Source: JACQFK01 sp035644495
GTDB lineage: Bacteria > Planctomycetota > MHYJ01 > JACPRB01
DNA: 28,079 bases
Direction of reading: 5' to 3'
Assembly (NCBI GenBank): GCA_035644495.1
Contig: DASQOM010000289.1
Location: 1-28,079 of the forward strand
The number at the start of each line of letters is the position of its first letter. Within the stretch, counting starts at the first letter, position 1. Below are positions 1 to 8,366 of this stretch, in pieces. The position numbers and the translations under genes are program-made. The notes beneath the pieces are model-generated. The model made no database searches. It was not told where the DNA came from and saw only the letters and a program-made list of their open reading frames with translations.

Positions 1-78
1 CGTCACGGTCTTGCCGAAGACGATGAAAGCCCCGATGCCCAGGGCGACGACGCAGGCCCCCGCCACGAGCCACTTCAC
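1..78 (-). CDS. N-terminus of a membrane-anchored protein (partial)
   Basis: Only the first 26 codons are present; the gene runs off the low-coordinate edge. It starts with GTG at 78-76, overlapping the TGA stop of the upstream glycosyltransferase in a GTGA (4-base) junction, which implies translational coupling in the same operon. The visible peptide is Lys-Trp followed by a hydrophobic stretch of about 18 residues (roughly residues 4-21), then F-G-K-T-V-T. This is typical of a signal anchor or uncleaved signal peptide of a secreted or membrane-bound protein. No domain is visible, so the function cannot be assigned. Confidence 0.6.
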   Translation of the reverse strand, partial: MKWLVAGACVVALGIGAFIVFGKTVT

Positions 79-1388
79 TTGCGACTCCTCTCCGCCACGG
101 CCGATGGAACCACTGTCCTGTAAACGTCGATCAGCTTGCGCGCCATCGTATCAAGACTGAAATGGGCCGTCACCGATTCGCGCCCCTTGCGGCCGAGTTC
201 GGCGCGCCGGGTCGCGTCGCCCAGAAGCCCGTCGAGGACGCGGGCGAGCGTGTCGACGTCGTTGGGCTCGTAGAGCACGCCGCCGCCCGTCGCCCCCACG
301 AGCTCGGGATACGACCCGATCTTCGGCAGCACCACCGGCACGCCCCGCGCGCCCGCCTCCAGGATGTACGTCCCGAACGCAACCCCGTGGGGCGACGGCA
401 CCGAGAGCAGGGTCAGCGAGGACAGGAAGCGGATCCGGCTCTTCGGATCGAACTCGTCGTAGAAAGCGACGTCGGCCGCCACACCCTCGTCGGCGATCTT
501 CTTCCGGAAGCGCTCCAGGAACGGCGCGTCGTCGCCCGTCTTTCCGCCCGACAGATGCAGCCGGAGCTTCTTCCAGCGGTCGGTCTTCTTCAGTCTCAGG
601 AACGCCTCGAGCAGCAGCGGCAGTCCCATGGACTCGGCCATGCGGGCCAGGTATCCGAGGGCCGGAGTCTCCGGCGCCGGGCCCTCCGGCGGATCCCCCG
701 CATCGATCCCGATGGGGACGACATGGAGCTTGCCGGGATCGATGCGGAGCCGTTCTGCCATCACGTCGCCGAAGTAGCGGCTGACGGCGATGAACGCGGC
801 GACGTCCTTGCCGCCCTCCGCCATCGTCTCCCAGCACTGCGTACGCCAGGGCTCGTCCATCGCGTCGATCCAGACGTCCTCGTCCTGCATGGTGCAGACG
901 ATCGGGATGCCGAAGCGCTTGCGGATGGCCAGGCCGATGCCGATCAGGAGCGGAGTGGAGAGGTGGACAAGATCGGGACGCTCGACGCCGTCGAGCCACT
1001 CCAGCAGACGGTCGAGCTCCTTGACCTGCTTCCCGTGCTCGCCCTTCATGACGGACAGGGTGAGGTCCCCGAGGTTTCGGGCGCGGACGGACCCCGCGCG
1101 CTTCGCGGCGATGCCGAGCATGAAGCGCGTGTCGAAGAGGCGGTCGATCCAGCGCGGCGTCCAGCGGAAGATGCCCGAGACCTGCTGGAGGTACGCGTTG
1201 ATGCCTCCGTAGAAGACGGGGGCGTTGACGATGGCGTCGACCCGCTCGATGACCTGCGGGAGGTACATGGGGACGGTGACGACCTCTTCGCCCGCTTTCA
1301 GCAGCGCGCGGACGGTGGCGTTGTCGCGGACGCAGTTTTCGCAGTAGAAGTTGTCGCCGGACCCGGGCAGGATCTGGATGCTCTTCAC
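75..1388 (-). CDS. Glycosyltransferase family 4 protein
   Basis: A 437-residue GT-B fold glycosyltransferase, probably moving a sugar from a nucleotide-sugar donor to an envelope or exopolysaccharide acceptor in the cytoplasm. The N-terminal half (about 1-225) carries a GSGDNFYCENCVRD motif near residue 9, seen in a GT4 subgroup. The C-terminal donor-binding half has the GT4 signature around residues 330-375 (AFGTYILEAGARGVPVV, then E-L-V-G). The start is GTG at 1388, preceded by GGAGG four bases upstream. It follows the iron-sulfur protein gene by 12 bases and overlaps the next gene by four bases, so it is the penultimate visible gene of the redox operon. Why a glycosyltransferase sits there is not evident. 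The family call is firm; donor and acceptor are unknown. Confidence 0.87.
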   Translation of the reverse strand: MKSIQILPGSGDNFYCENCVRDNATVRALLKAGEEVVTVPMYLPQVIERVDAIVNAPVFYGGINAYLQQVSGIFRWTPRWIDRLFDTRFMLGIAAKRAGSVRARNLGDLTLSVMKGEHGKQVKELDRLLEWLDGVERPDLVHLSTPLLIGIGLAIRKRFGIPIVCTMQDEDVWIDAMDEPWRTQCWETMAEGGKDVAAFIAVSRYFGDVMAERLRIDPGKLHVVPIGIDAGDPPEGPAPETPALGYLARMAESMGLPLLLEAFLRLKKTDRWKKLRLHLSGGKTGDDAPFLERFRKKIADEGVAADVAFYDEFDPKSRIRFLSSLTLLSVPSPHGVAFGTYILEAGARGVPVVLPKIGSYPELVGATGGGVLYEPNDVDTLARVLDGLLGDATRRAELGRKGRESVTAHFSLDTMARKLIDVYRTVVPSAVAERSRK

Positions 1389-1400
1389 CCGGCCTCCGGG

Positions 1401-2666
1401 CTATTTCCCGCAGCCGCAGTTGCCGCCGTTGCCGCAGCCGCCGGCCTTCTTGGCGCCCGGCAGCAGGGGCTGGACCGCGACGGCCTGCAGCGCCGTGGAG
1501 CCCCAGGACACGGGGATGTTCGGCGCGCCCACGACCGCCTTGCCCATCTTCGCGATGCGGCCCCTCAGCTCGTTCGCCTTCATCTCCGAGTGGTGGTCGC
1601 GGTACGAGAGCGCGGCCGTCGGGCAGGCATCCACGCAGTCCGCGGCGGTGGTCGTCACCGCCGTCGAGATCTCGGCGTTGAACGGGGTCGCCACGGTCAC
1701 GTCGAAGCCGCGGCCGATCCACGTGAGGCCGAGCGTCTCCTTCTGGAGTTCGGTGATGCGGATGCAGAGCCCGCACTTGATGCACTTCTCGGGCTCGTAC
1801 ATGATGTCGCCGTGCTGGCGCACCTGCGCGTGCCGGCTGCGGTCGTCCGGCTGGTACTCGCGCTGCTTGACGCCGTAGAGGTCCGCGTAGTCGCGGAGCG
1901 AGCAGGTTTCCGCCTTGCGGCAGTCGCAGTGCATGCACCGCGACCCCTCCTTCTTCGCCTCCTCGATCGTGAAGCCCTTGACGGGGTCCGACGGCTCGAT
2001 GCGGCCCATCAGGACCGGATCGTAGGCGTCGGCCACGAAGAGGTCGATCTCGCCCTCCTTCAGCTTCCCGATGGCGCAGTTGAAGCGCTTCTCCAGCTTC
2101 GTGCCCGCGGCCTCTTCGGGCTTGAACATCTGCTTTTCTTCGCCGTACTTGTGCACGAACGTGACGAGGTCGCGGATCGCGATCGGGGCTTCGGCCTTGC
2201 CGCGGCGGCAGCCGGGCTCGCAGGTGCCTTCGCAGCCGTGGCAGGGCAGGTTCGTCGCGCCCGCCGCCTCGCGGAGCACCTCGACCGCGCCGTCCAGGTC
2301 GTCCTCGATGATGTGCCGGATCATGCTGGGGATGTTGATGTGCGACTTGCAGACGCGGTGGCACGGCGCCTCGCAGTCGCCCACGTGGTCGCTGAAGAGG
2401 AGCTCGAGGGTGAATTTCCGCGCCTTCTTCACCTCGTCGCTGAGCGTGACGATCTTCATCCCCTCCTCGACGAGGGCGGAGCATCCGGGGACCATCTTCC
2501 CGTTGGCGTCGTTCTTCACCTGGCAGATCATGCACGACGTGAACGGCTCCAGCCCCTCGAGGTAGCACATCGTGGGGATGGCGATGCCGAGCTGGCGCGC
2601 CGCCTGGATGACCCGGGTGCCGTCCGGGACCTCGATCGGCCGTCCGTCGATCGTGAGCTTGGGCAA
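1401..2666 (-). CDS. [2Fe-2S]/[4Fe-4S] electron-transfer protein, NuoG/HoxU-like N-terminus with GltD-like Fe-S domain
   Basis: A 421-residue cytoplasmic iron-sulfur protein, probably the electron-accepting partner of the upstream NuoE-NuoF fusion. Residues 1-75 form a plant-type [2Fe-2S] ferredoxin domain with C34, C45, C48 and C62 in NuoG-like spacing. Residues about 95-175 resemble the Fe-S domain in front of GltD and NfnB flavoproteins (C98, C102, C106, C142, C145, C149, C153, then A-P-I-A-I-R-D-L). Further cysteines lie at 244-255, 295-301 and 344-348 (CVDACP), and the tail is Gly/Cys-rich. There is no FAD/NADPH domain, H-cluster domain or molybdopterin domain, so it cannot be a full GltD, HydA or NuoG. 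The start is TTG at 2666: no ATG or GTG lies close before the ferredoxin domain, and AAGGGAG sits six bases upstream. Confidence 0.82.
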   Translation of the reverse strand: MPKLTIDGRPIEVPDGTRVIQAARQLGIAIPTMCYLEGLEPFTSCMICQVKNDANGKMVPGCSALVEEGMKIVTLSDEVKKARKFTLELLFSDHVGDCEAPCHRVCKSHINIPSMIRHIIEDDLDGAVEVLREAAGATNLPCHGCEGTCEPGCRRGKAEAPIAIRDLVTFVHKYGEEKQMFKPEEAAGTKLEKRFNCAIGKLKEGEIDLFVADAYDPVLMGRIEPSDPVKGFTIEEAKKEGSRCMHCDCRKAETCSLRDYADLYGVKQREYQPDDRSRHAQVRQHGDIMYEPEKCIKCGLCIRITELQKETLGLTWIGRGFDVTVATPFNAEISTAVTTTAADCVDACPTAALSYRDHHSEMKANELRGRIAKMGKAVVGAPNIPVSWGSTALQAVAVQPLLPGAKKAGGCGNGGNCGCGK

Positions 2667-2672
2667 ATGGGT

Positions 2673-2679
2673 CTCCCTT
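2673..2679 (-). promoter_or_regulatory. Ribosome binding site deciding a TTG start
   Basis: The minus strand reads AAGGGAG here, six bases before the TTG at 2666. It overlaps the TAA stop (2680-2678) of the upstream NuoE-NuoF gene. This placement supports TTG as the true start of the iron-sulfur protein and suggests reinitiation coupled to the end of the upstream gene. Confidence 0.6.
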
Positions 2680-5089
2680 ACTTGGCGGCCGCCACCGGCG
2701 TCGCCTTCACGAGCGAGGGCGGCTTGGCGACAATCTGGACCGCGTCCACCGGGCAGGCCTGGTTGCACATGTCGCACGACACGCACTTGGCCAGGTCGAT
2801 ATGGTGCTGCACGTAGGGCGTGATCTGGATCGCGTCCGTGGGACAGGCCTGCGCGCAGCGCGTGCAGCCGATGCAGTCCTCGTTGATCGTGTACTGGATG
2901 AACGCGGTGCACTTCCTCGCCGGGCAGCGGCCCGCGATGTGGGCCTCGTACTCGTCGCGGAAATACTTGATGGTCGACAGGACCGGGTTGGGCGCCGTGG
3001 TGCCCAGGCCGCAGAGGCTGCCGGTCTTGATGAAGCCGGACATGTCCTCGAGCCTCTGGAGGTCGCCCGCGCGGCTCTTGCCGACGACGAGGCGCTCCAT
3101 GATGTCGAGCATGCGTTTCGTGCCGACCCGGCAGGGCGTGCACTTGCCGCACGACTCGTCCTGCATGAACTTCAGGAAGTAGAGGGCCATGTTGACCATG
3201 CAGTCCGTGTCGTCCATGACGACGAGGCCGCCGGAACCCATCATCGCGCCGACCTTGAGGAGCGCCTCGTAGTCGACGGGCGTGTCGGCCAGCTGGTCGG
3301 GGATGCAGCCGCCCGAGGGGCCGCCGATCTGGACCGCCTTGAAGGTCCGCCCCTCCTCGCAGCCGCCGCCGATCTCGTTCACGATCTGGCGGATCGTGAT
3401 GCCCATCGGCACTTCGATGAGGCCGCCCTGCTTCACCTTGCCCGACAGCGAGAACACCTTCGTGCCCTTGCTCTTCTCGGTGCCCATCGAGGCGAAGGCC
3501 GCGGGGCCGTTGCGGAGGATCCAGGACACGCAGGCGAACGTCTCGACGTTGTTGATCAGCGTGGGCATGTCCCAGAGGCCCTTCACGGCGGGATACGGCG
3601 GCCGGAAGTGCGGCATGCCGCGCTCGCCCTGGATGGAGGCCAGGAGCGCCGTCTCCTCGCCGCACACGAAGGCGCCGGCGCCTTCCATGACCCGGACGTC
3701 GAGGTCGAAGCCCGTGCCCAGGATGTTCTTCCCGAGGAGGTTCTGCTCCGTCATGATCTTGACGGCGGCTTCCATGCGCTCCATCGCCAGAGGATACTCG
3801 GCGCGGATATACAGGTAGCCCTTGCTGGCGCCCACCGTGTGCGCGCCGATCGCGATGCCTTCCAGCACGCGGAACGGATAACACTCCATCACCACGCGGT
3901 CCATGAACGCGCCGGGGTCGCCCTCGTCGCCGTTCATCACCACGGCCTTCGGCGATCCCTTCGCGGCCCGCACCAGGGTCCATTTGCGGCCCGTCGGGAA
4001 GCCGCCGCCGCCGCGCCCGCGCAGGCCCGACGCCAGGATGTCCTGGATGACCTTGTCCGGGTTGTTCTGGGCCAGCACTTCCTTCAGGGCCTTGAACCCG
4101 TCCTTCTTGATGTATTCGTCGATGTCCAGGGGATGCATCTCGCCGTAGTGCTCGGTGACCACGTGCTTCTGCGGCCCCAGGAACTGGCTCACCCGCGGAT
4201 CTCGCGTGTCGAGCGAGTACTTCGTCACCGGCTCCCAGGCCGTATCCGTCAGCATCGAGCCCAGGATCGACGAGACCCAGGACTTCGCCCGGCCCGCCAG
4301 CCCCTGCGGCCGGAAGTGGCGCTTGATGATGCGATCGGCCTCGTCGGGATGCACCTTCGCGTAGCGCGAGGACTGCCCCTTGGCGTCCACGACCTCGACC
4401 AGCGGGCTCTGATCGCAGAAGCCCGAGCAGCCGACCGGCTTGATCCGGACGTCCGCCTGCAGCTCGTTCACCGCCCGCTCGAGGGACTCGCGTACGTCCT
4501 GGCTGCCGCTCGCGATGCAGCAGGACCCCTGGCCGATACGGATCTCCGCGACCCCGGCCTCGCTCGCCATCCGCGGCGCGCCGTTGGATCGCGGCCCCGT
4601 CTTCTTGGTCTTCTGCCGCGCCAGGAAGTCCCGGATCGCCCGGTCGACGGTCCCCGACGTCAGATACCCGTGGATCGCGTCGTCGATCTGGACGACCGGC
4701 GCCAGCGTGCAGCAGCCGACACAGGCGACCTTGTTGATCGTGATCTCGCCCTGCGCGTCCGTGTCCTGGTCCGCGGGGATGCCGCGGTTCAGCTTGATGC
4801 CGTCGATCACCAGCTCGGCGCCCTTGACGTGGCAGGCGGTGCCGACGCAGACGTTGACCGAATGCTTCCCGGCCGGTTTGTGGCGGAACTTCGAGTAGAA
4901 GGTCGACACGCCGGCGATGCCCGACGGCGTGATCTCCGTGGTCTCGCACACGCGCTTGAGCGCGCTCTCCGGCAGCCAGTTGTACTTCTGCTGGATCTTG
5001 CGCAGGATCGGGATCACCGCGTCCGGAGTCTTACCGGTCTCCGCGACGATGGCGTCCACGTCCGCGATGCTGAACCCAGTTGTGCTCAT
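2678..5089 (-). CDS. NuoE-NuoF fusion: NADH-oxidising FMN/Fe-S flavoprotein with C-terminal ferredoxin domain
   Basis: An 803-residue fusion corresponding to HydC plus HydB (HndA plus HndC) of electron-bifurcating hydrogenases, or NuoE plus NuoF of complex I. Residues 1-160 are NuoE-like, with [2Fe-2S] ligands C81, C86, C123 and C127. Residues about 180-260 are a second thioredoxin-fold ferredoxin (C190/C191, G-C221-SGF-C225). The NuoF core follows: Gly-rich NADH-binding loop GLRGRGGGGFPTGRKW at 356-370, FMN-binding MNGDEGDPGAFMDR at 385-398, then ESCGKCTPC and SLCGLG for the NuoF [4Fe-4S] cluster. The C-terminus adds two 4Fe-4S motifs (CIGCTRCAQACP and CVSCDMCNQACP). It should oxidise NADH, or reduce NAD+, in the cytoplasm. 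Its start overlaps the upstream PQQ-like gene by four bases (ATGA). No hydrogenase or complex I membrane gene is nearby. Confidence 0.93.
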   Translation of the reverse strand: MSTTGFSIADVDAIVAETGKTPDAVIPILRKIQQKYNWLPESALKRVCETTEITPSGIAGVSTFYSKFRHKPAGKHSVNVCVGTACHVKGAELVIDGIKLNRGIPADQDTDAQGEITINKVACVGCCTLAPVVQIDDAIHGYLTSGTVDRAIRDFLARQKTKKTGPRSNGAPRMASEAGVAEIRIGQGSCCIASGSQDVRESLERAVNELQADVRIKPVGCSGFCDQSPLVEVVDAKGQSSRYAKVHPDEADRIIKRHFRPQGLAGRAKSWVSSILGSMLTDTAWEPVTKYSLDTRDPRVSQFLGPQKHVVTEHYGEMHPLDIDEYIKKDGFKALKEVLAQNNPDKVIQDILASGLRGRGGGGFPTGRKWTLVRAAKGSPKAVVMNGDEGDPGAFMDRVVMECYPFRVLEGIAIGAHTVGASKGYLYIRAEYPLAMERMEAAVKIMTEQNLLGKNILGTGFDLDVRVMEGAGAFVCGEETALLASIQGERGMPHFRPPYPAVKGLWDMPTLINNVETFACVSWILRNGPAAFASMGTEKSKGTKVFSLSGKVKQGGLIEVPMGITIRQIVNEIGGGCEEGRTFKAVQIGGPSGGCIPDQLADTPVDYEALLKVGAMMGSGGLVVMDDTDCMVNMALYFLKFMQDESCGKCTPCRVGTKRMLDIMERLVVGKSRAGDLQRLEDMSGFIKTGSLCGLGTTAPNPVLSTIKYFRDEYEAHIAGRCPARKCTAFIQYTINEDCIGCTRCAQACPTDAIQITPYVQHHIDLAKCVSCDMCNQACPVDAVQIVAKPPSLVKATPVAAAK

Positions 5090-6906
5090 TTCCCGTCCTT
5101 GGCGATGCAGTAGAGATTCTTTTCGCTCCGGAGATAGATTCTACCCTCGGGAATGGCCGGCGTGCTCGTCGCCGGCTCTCCCAGCGGATTCAGCGCCAGC
5201 TGCTCGTACTTGTCGGAGAGCCTGAACACCACCATATTGCCCTTCTTGTCCATGAGATAAACGCGGTCGTCGACGATCACGGGGGAGGAATAGAACCCGT
5301 CGTCGAAATCGTGCGTCCAGATCATCTTGCCGGTCGCCGCGTTCAGGCAGGTCACCGTCCCGCCGCTCGCGCCCAGGATCACGTACTTTTCCGTCGCGAC
5401 GGGGCTGGAGACGTCCGGCAGCTCGCCCTCGTACTCCCAGAGCTTCTTGACGTCCGAGGGGCCGGGCTGCAGCGCGACCAGGGGCGCGCCGGAGGTCCCG
5501 ACGAAGAGCCGGCCGCCGGCGAACGCGGGCGAGGGCGCGACCTCCCCGTTCTCGAGCCAGACGTGCTGCCAGAGGATGTTGCCCGTCTCCGGATCGTGGC
5601 CGGTCACCAGGGGATGGCCGCACACCACGATCTGCGTCTTGCCGGCCACCTCGATCAGAATGGGGCTGGCCCAGGACGACTTCACCTCGCGGGCCTTCTC
5701 CCAGACCGTTTTCCCCGACTTCGCCTCCATCGCGATCAGCCTGCCGCCGCCTTCGTGGTCGAACTGGACGAACAGCTTCCCCTTCAGCATGATCAGCGAG
5801 GACGAATGGCCGTAGCCGTTCTTGAACGTGCCGAGGTTGCGCCCCCAGGCCTTCTTCCCGTCCATGCCGAACGCGACGACGTCGCCCGTGGCGAAGACGC
5901 CGTAGACTCGCTCGCCGTCCGTCGTCAGCGTGGCGGGGCAATACGTCGTTCCCTCCATCACTTTCGGAAGCGTGCCGGTGACGAGCGTGGTCGCCGCCTT
6001 CCAGACCTCCGCGCCCGTCTTCGCGTCATAGGCGAAGATGTCGCGGCTCGCGTCGTCCGCGCCCGCGAGGAACACGAGGTCGCCCCAGACGATCGGCGAG
6101 TTCGTCCCCGGCTTCGGGATCGGCGTCTTCCAGGCGATCGTCTCGGGAGTCCAGGTCACGGGGGCGTTCTTGTGGGTCGCGACGGCGTGGCCGTTCGGCC
6201 CGCGGAAGCCCGGCCAGGCGCCGGCAGGGATCGTCGCCGTCGGAGCCGGAGCGTTCGCGCCCGGGGCGGGCGTCGGGGCTTCCGGCGCTTTCGCCTCCGG
6301 CGCCTTCACCTCGGGGGCCTTCGCTTCAGGAGCCTTCGCCTCCGGGGCCTTGGCCTCGGGAGCGGCGGCCGTCTCGGCGGGTTTCTCGGTGGCGAGCAGG
6401 TCGAAGTCCGGCGGGGACACGAACACCAGGAAGAGCGTGAGGACGACGATCACGCCCGCGCCGGCGCCGACGGCCCAGCGGTGCGCGGCCCGTTCGGCGG
6501 TGCCGCCTTCCTTCGGGGCCTGGCCCAGGGGCATGGGCAGCTTGAGCCGGAGCTCGACGTAGGTCTTCATGCTGGCCAGGAACACGGCCACGCCGAAGAG
6601 CAGCATCAGGCCCGTGGCCCGCATCATCTCCTGGTTCGTGAAGAACGAGCGGCGGGTCATGAACGACAGGTTGCGCACGCTCTCCCGGAGCTGCTGGTTG
6701 TTCAGGTCCTTGGGGATCTGCGCCTTGAGCGCCTTGAGGGTCGCGTCATGCAGCGGATCCACCTGCAGGATCTGGATCTGGTTGATGATCAGGGAAATGC
6801 AGGCCACGAGCGAGAAGACCCCGGAGACCCACGCGACGGCTTTCGCCACCTGGGCCCCGATGGCCGCGCCCTCGGAGGGGTGCTTCAGGCTAGCCGGACT
6901 GCTCAC
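5086..6906 (-). CDS. Membrane-anchored PQQ-like beta-propeller protein
   Basis: A 606-residue protein. Three hydrophobic segments lie at about residues 24-43, 95-113 and 144-165. A low-complexity linker follows (about 177-225, repeats of P-E-A-K-A), then a beta-propeller of the PQQ-like/WD-type repeat family from about 228 to the end. The propeller opens with GAWPGFRGPNGH, and its blades carry D-A-x-T-G-x-x-x-W motifs (for example YDAKTGAEVWKA and LNAATGKMIWTHDF). By topology the propeller should face the periplasm. The W-x-x-F-R-G-P opening and blade motifs match BamB-like proteins that do not necessarily bind PQQ, and no catalytic site is evident. The start ATG lies 17 bases inside the upstream NapH-like gene, and its stop overlaps the NuoE-NuoF start. 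A structural or docking subunit of the redox complex is plausible but inferred. Confidence 0.85.
   Translation of the reverse strand: MSSPASLKHPSEGAAIGAQVAKAVAWVSGVFSLVACISLIINQIQILQVDPLHDATLKALKAQIPKDLNNQQLRESVRNLSFMTRRSFFTNQEMMRATGLMLLFGVAVFLASMKTYVELRLKLPMPLGQAPKEGGTAERAAHRWAVGAGAGVIVVLTLFLVFVSPPDFDLLATEKPAETAAAPEAKAPEAKAPEAKAPEVKAPEAKAPEAPTPAPGANAPAPTATIPAGAWPGFRGPNGHAVATHKNAPVTWTPETIAWKTPIPKPGTNSPIVWGDLVFLAGADDASRDIFAYDAKTGAEVWKAATTLVTGTLPKVMEGTTYCPATLTTDGERVYGVFATGDVVAFGMDGKKAWGRNLGTFKNGYGHSSSLIMLKGKLFVQFDHEGGGRLIAMEAKSGKTVWEKAREVKSSWASPILIEVAGKTQIVVCGHPLVTGHDPETGNILWQHVWLENGEVAPSPAFAGGRLFVGTSGAPLVALQPGPSDVKKLWEYEGELPDVSSPVATEKYVILGASGGTVTCLNAATGKMIWTHDFDDGFYSSPVIVDDRVYLMDKKGNMVVFRLSDKYEQLALNPLGEPATSTPAIPEGRIYLRSEKNLYCIAKDGK
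6274..6360 (-). repeat. In-gene 15-base repeats coding P-E-A-K-A
   Basis: About five and a half tandem copies of a 15-base unit encode P-E-[AV]-K-A between the third membrane segment and the propeller of the PQQ-like protein. Codon choice varies between copies, so selection appears to act on the peptide. Such Ala/Pro/Lys/Glu stretches form stiff, extended linkers or periplasm-spanning spacers in TonB-like proteins. Confidence 0.7.
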
Positions 6907-8290
6907 TTCCGCCCACCTGCGCGATCTGGGACTGGAACTTCAGGACGACCGGCGACGTCCTCATCGTCCCCACCGGCACTCCGGGAACCCGGCCCACCGA
7001 GCACGCGTCCGAGCACCGGGCGCAGCTGTAGCAGTCGCCCCGGTTGGGTTCGTAATCCGTGCGCTTGCGGCGGATCGAGAGCGCCAGGAGCTTGCAGAAG
7101 ACCACGAGGCCGATGAACGCGCCCAGGATGCCTGAGCCGTTGCGCACCTTCTGCTTGATGCGGTCCGCCTGCGCCATCAGGGACTCGTAGGTCGTGCTCG
7201 TCTCGTAGAAGGCGCGGCTTTCCTCGGTCGTGCCCTCCACGGCCTTGTGCTTCTCCAGGAAGATGCGTTCGGCCAGGCGGACCGTGAAGTGCGCCCGCGC
7301 CATCACCGGGGACGCCAGGAGGCCCAGGCCGATGCCGGCGCCGATGATGACCGGGGCGGCGGCGATCAGGATCGCCACGCGGCGGATGCCCGTGCTGCGC
7401 GACTCGGGCTCCTTCTCGACCGTCGGCTTGTTCAGGTGGTCGAAGGGGCAGGAATCCTCGCAGAGACGGCACTGGATGCACTCGGTCGGGGTCGTCTTCA
7501 GGTGCCACTTCGACAGCACCGAACTCCACTTCAGCAGGATGCTGTACGGGCACATGAAGCGGCAATACGGGCGCGCGACGACGGTCCCGACCAGCAGCAC
7601 CGCGCCGCTGAACAGGAAGATGCCGAAGTTCGCGCCCATCCGGAAGAACCCGATGAACGGGTCGTACTTGCAGATGATGAAGTCGGCGCCGATATAGGCG
7701 AACAGCACGCCCGTCCCCAGGTAGATGTACGGGACCAGGCTGAGGAAATGCTTCACGCCCTTGTTGACCTTGATGGGCTTGATGATGACCATCTCCTGCG
7801 CCGCGCCCAGCGGACAAACGGACGCGCAGAAGACGCGGCCGACGAAGAGGGCGAAGAGCAGCGGGATCAGGAACAGCAGGATCACGCCGAGCGGGACCGC
7901 ATACCCCGTGCCGGCGAGGCCCAGGGCGACGTTCTGGATGGAGCCGATCGGGCAGACGCAGCCTTCACGGTAGAAGCCGAAGTAAAGCACGGCGCCGACC
8001 GAGAGGATGAAGATCGCCTTCCGCGAGACGCGCTTGAGGGAGTAATACGTGGCCGCGCTGAGCGCGGCGATGAGGACGACGATGTCCATCCATTCCATGA
8101 AGAGGGCACGCGGACCCGGCTGACCCTTCATGGAAGGTTCCTGGTAGCCGGTGGTGAACTCGGGGCGGGGGAAGCGGTCGGCGCTCTGGGCGATCGCCGG
8201 GCCGGCGACGAGGAGGAAGAGGAATCCGGCGACGGCCGCGGCGGCAACCAGGCGTTTCATGACGGCCACCCCAGAATCAACCCGTTGCAT
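6890..8290 (-). CDS. Polytopic NosR/NapH-like 4Fe-4S ferredoxin membrane protein
   Basis: A 466-residue membrane iron-sulfur protein that probably exchanges electrons between the quinone pool or a cytoplasmic donor and periplasmic ferredoxin. There is an N-terminal signal-like segment (about 12-34) and several membrane spans (near 68-85, 92-107, 132-150, 188-206, 222-240, 303-325, 386-404). Conserved cysteine motifs are C111-V-C113-P, C155-x3-C159-P and C243-x3-C247-P, as in NosR/NapH/CcoG proteins. One complete 4Fe-4S site is C271/C274/C277/C281-P and another is C420/C423/C426/C430. The start is uncertain: GGAGGA at 8302-8307 serves a GTG at 8293 (8-base gap) or the adjacent ATG at 8290, while an ATG at 8260 would begin directly at the signal segment. 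It overlaps the next gene by 17 bases. Confidence 0.87.
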   Translation of the reverse strand: MQRVDSGVAVMKRLVAAAAVAGFLFLLVAGPAIAQSADRFPRPEFTTGYQEPSMKGQPGPRALFMEWMDIVVLIAALSAATYYSLKRVSRKAIFILSVGAVLYFGFYREGCVCPIGSIQNVALGLAGTGYAVPLGVILLFLIPLLFALFVGRVFCASVCPLGAAQEMVIIKPIKVNKGVKHFLSLVPYIYLGTGVLFAYIGADFIICKYDPFIGFFRMGANFGIFLFSGAVLLVGTVVARPYCRFMCPYSILLKWSSVLSKWHLKTTPTECIQCRLCEDSCPFDHLNKPTVEKEPESRSTGIRRVAILIAAAPVIIGAGIGLGLLASPVMARAHFTVRLAERIFLEKHKAVEGTTEESRAFYETSTTYESLMAQADRIKQKVRNGSGILGAFIGLVVFCKLLALSIRRKRTDYEPNRGDCYSCARCSDACSVGRVPGVPVGTMRTSPVVLKFQSQIAQVGGSEQSG

Positions 8291-8366
8291 CACGTGGACT
8301 ATCCTCCGGCGGTGGAACCCGCCGGCCACCCTGACCCGCCATCGGGCCGTCGGGCGGCCCGAGGAT

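Noticed and set aside
151..2568. 805-codon open frame on the minus strand
   Set aside because: It overlaps the glycosyltransferase and Fe-S genes in another frame. Its translation is Arg/Pro/Gly-rich with no motif, a usual by-product of high GC content.
162..2816. 884-codon open frame on the plus strand
   Set aside because: It is antisense to well-supported minus-strand genes and has an Arg/Asp/Val-rich translation without domains.
1401..5089. Electron-bifurcating [FeFe] hydrogenase
   Set aside because: The flavoprotein part fits, but neither frame has the H-cluster motifs (T-S-C-C-P, C-x3-C near the C-terminus), and no [NiFe] subunit is present.
5086..6906. True PQQ-dependent dehydrogenase
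   Set aside because: The sequence shows propeller blades only. The paired cysteines, calcium ligands and catalytic aspartate pattern of quinoprotein dehydrogenases are not evident.
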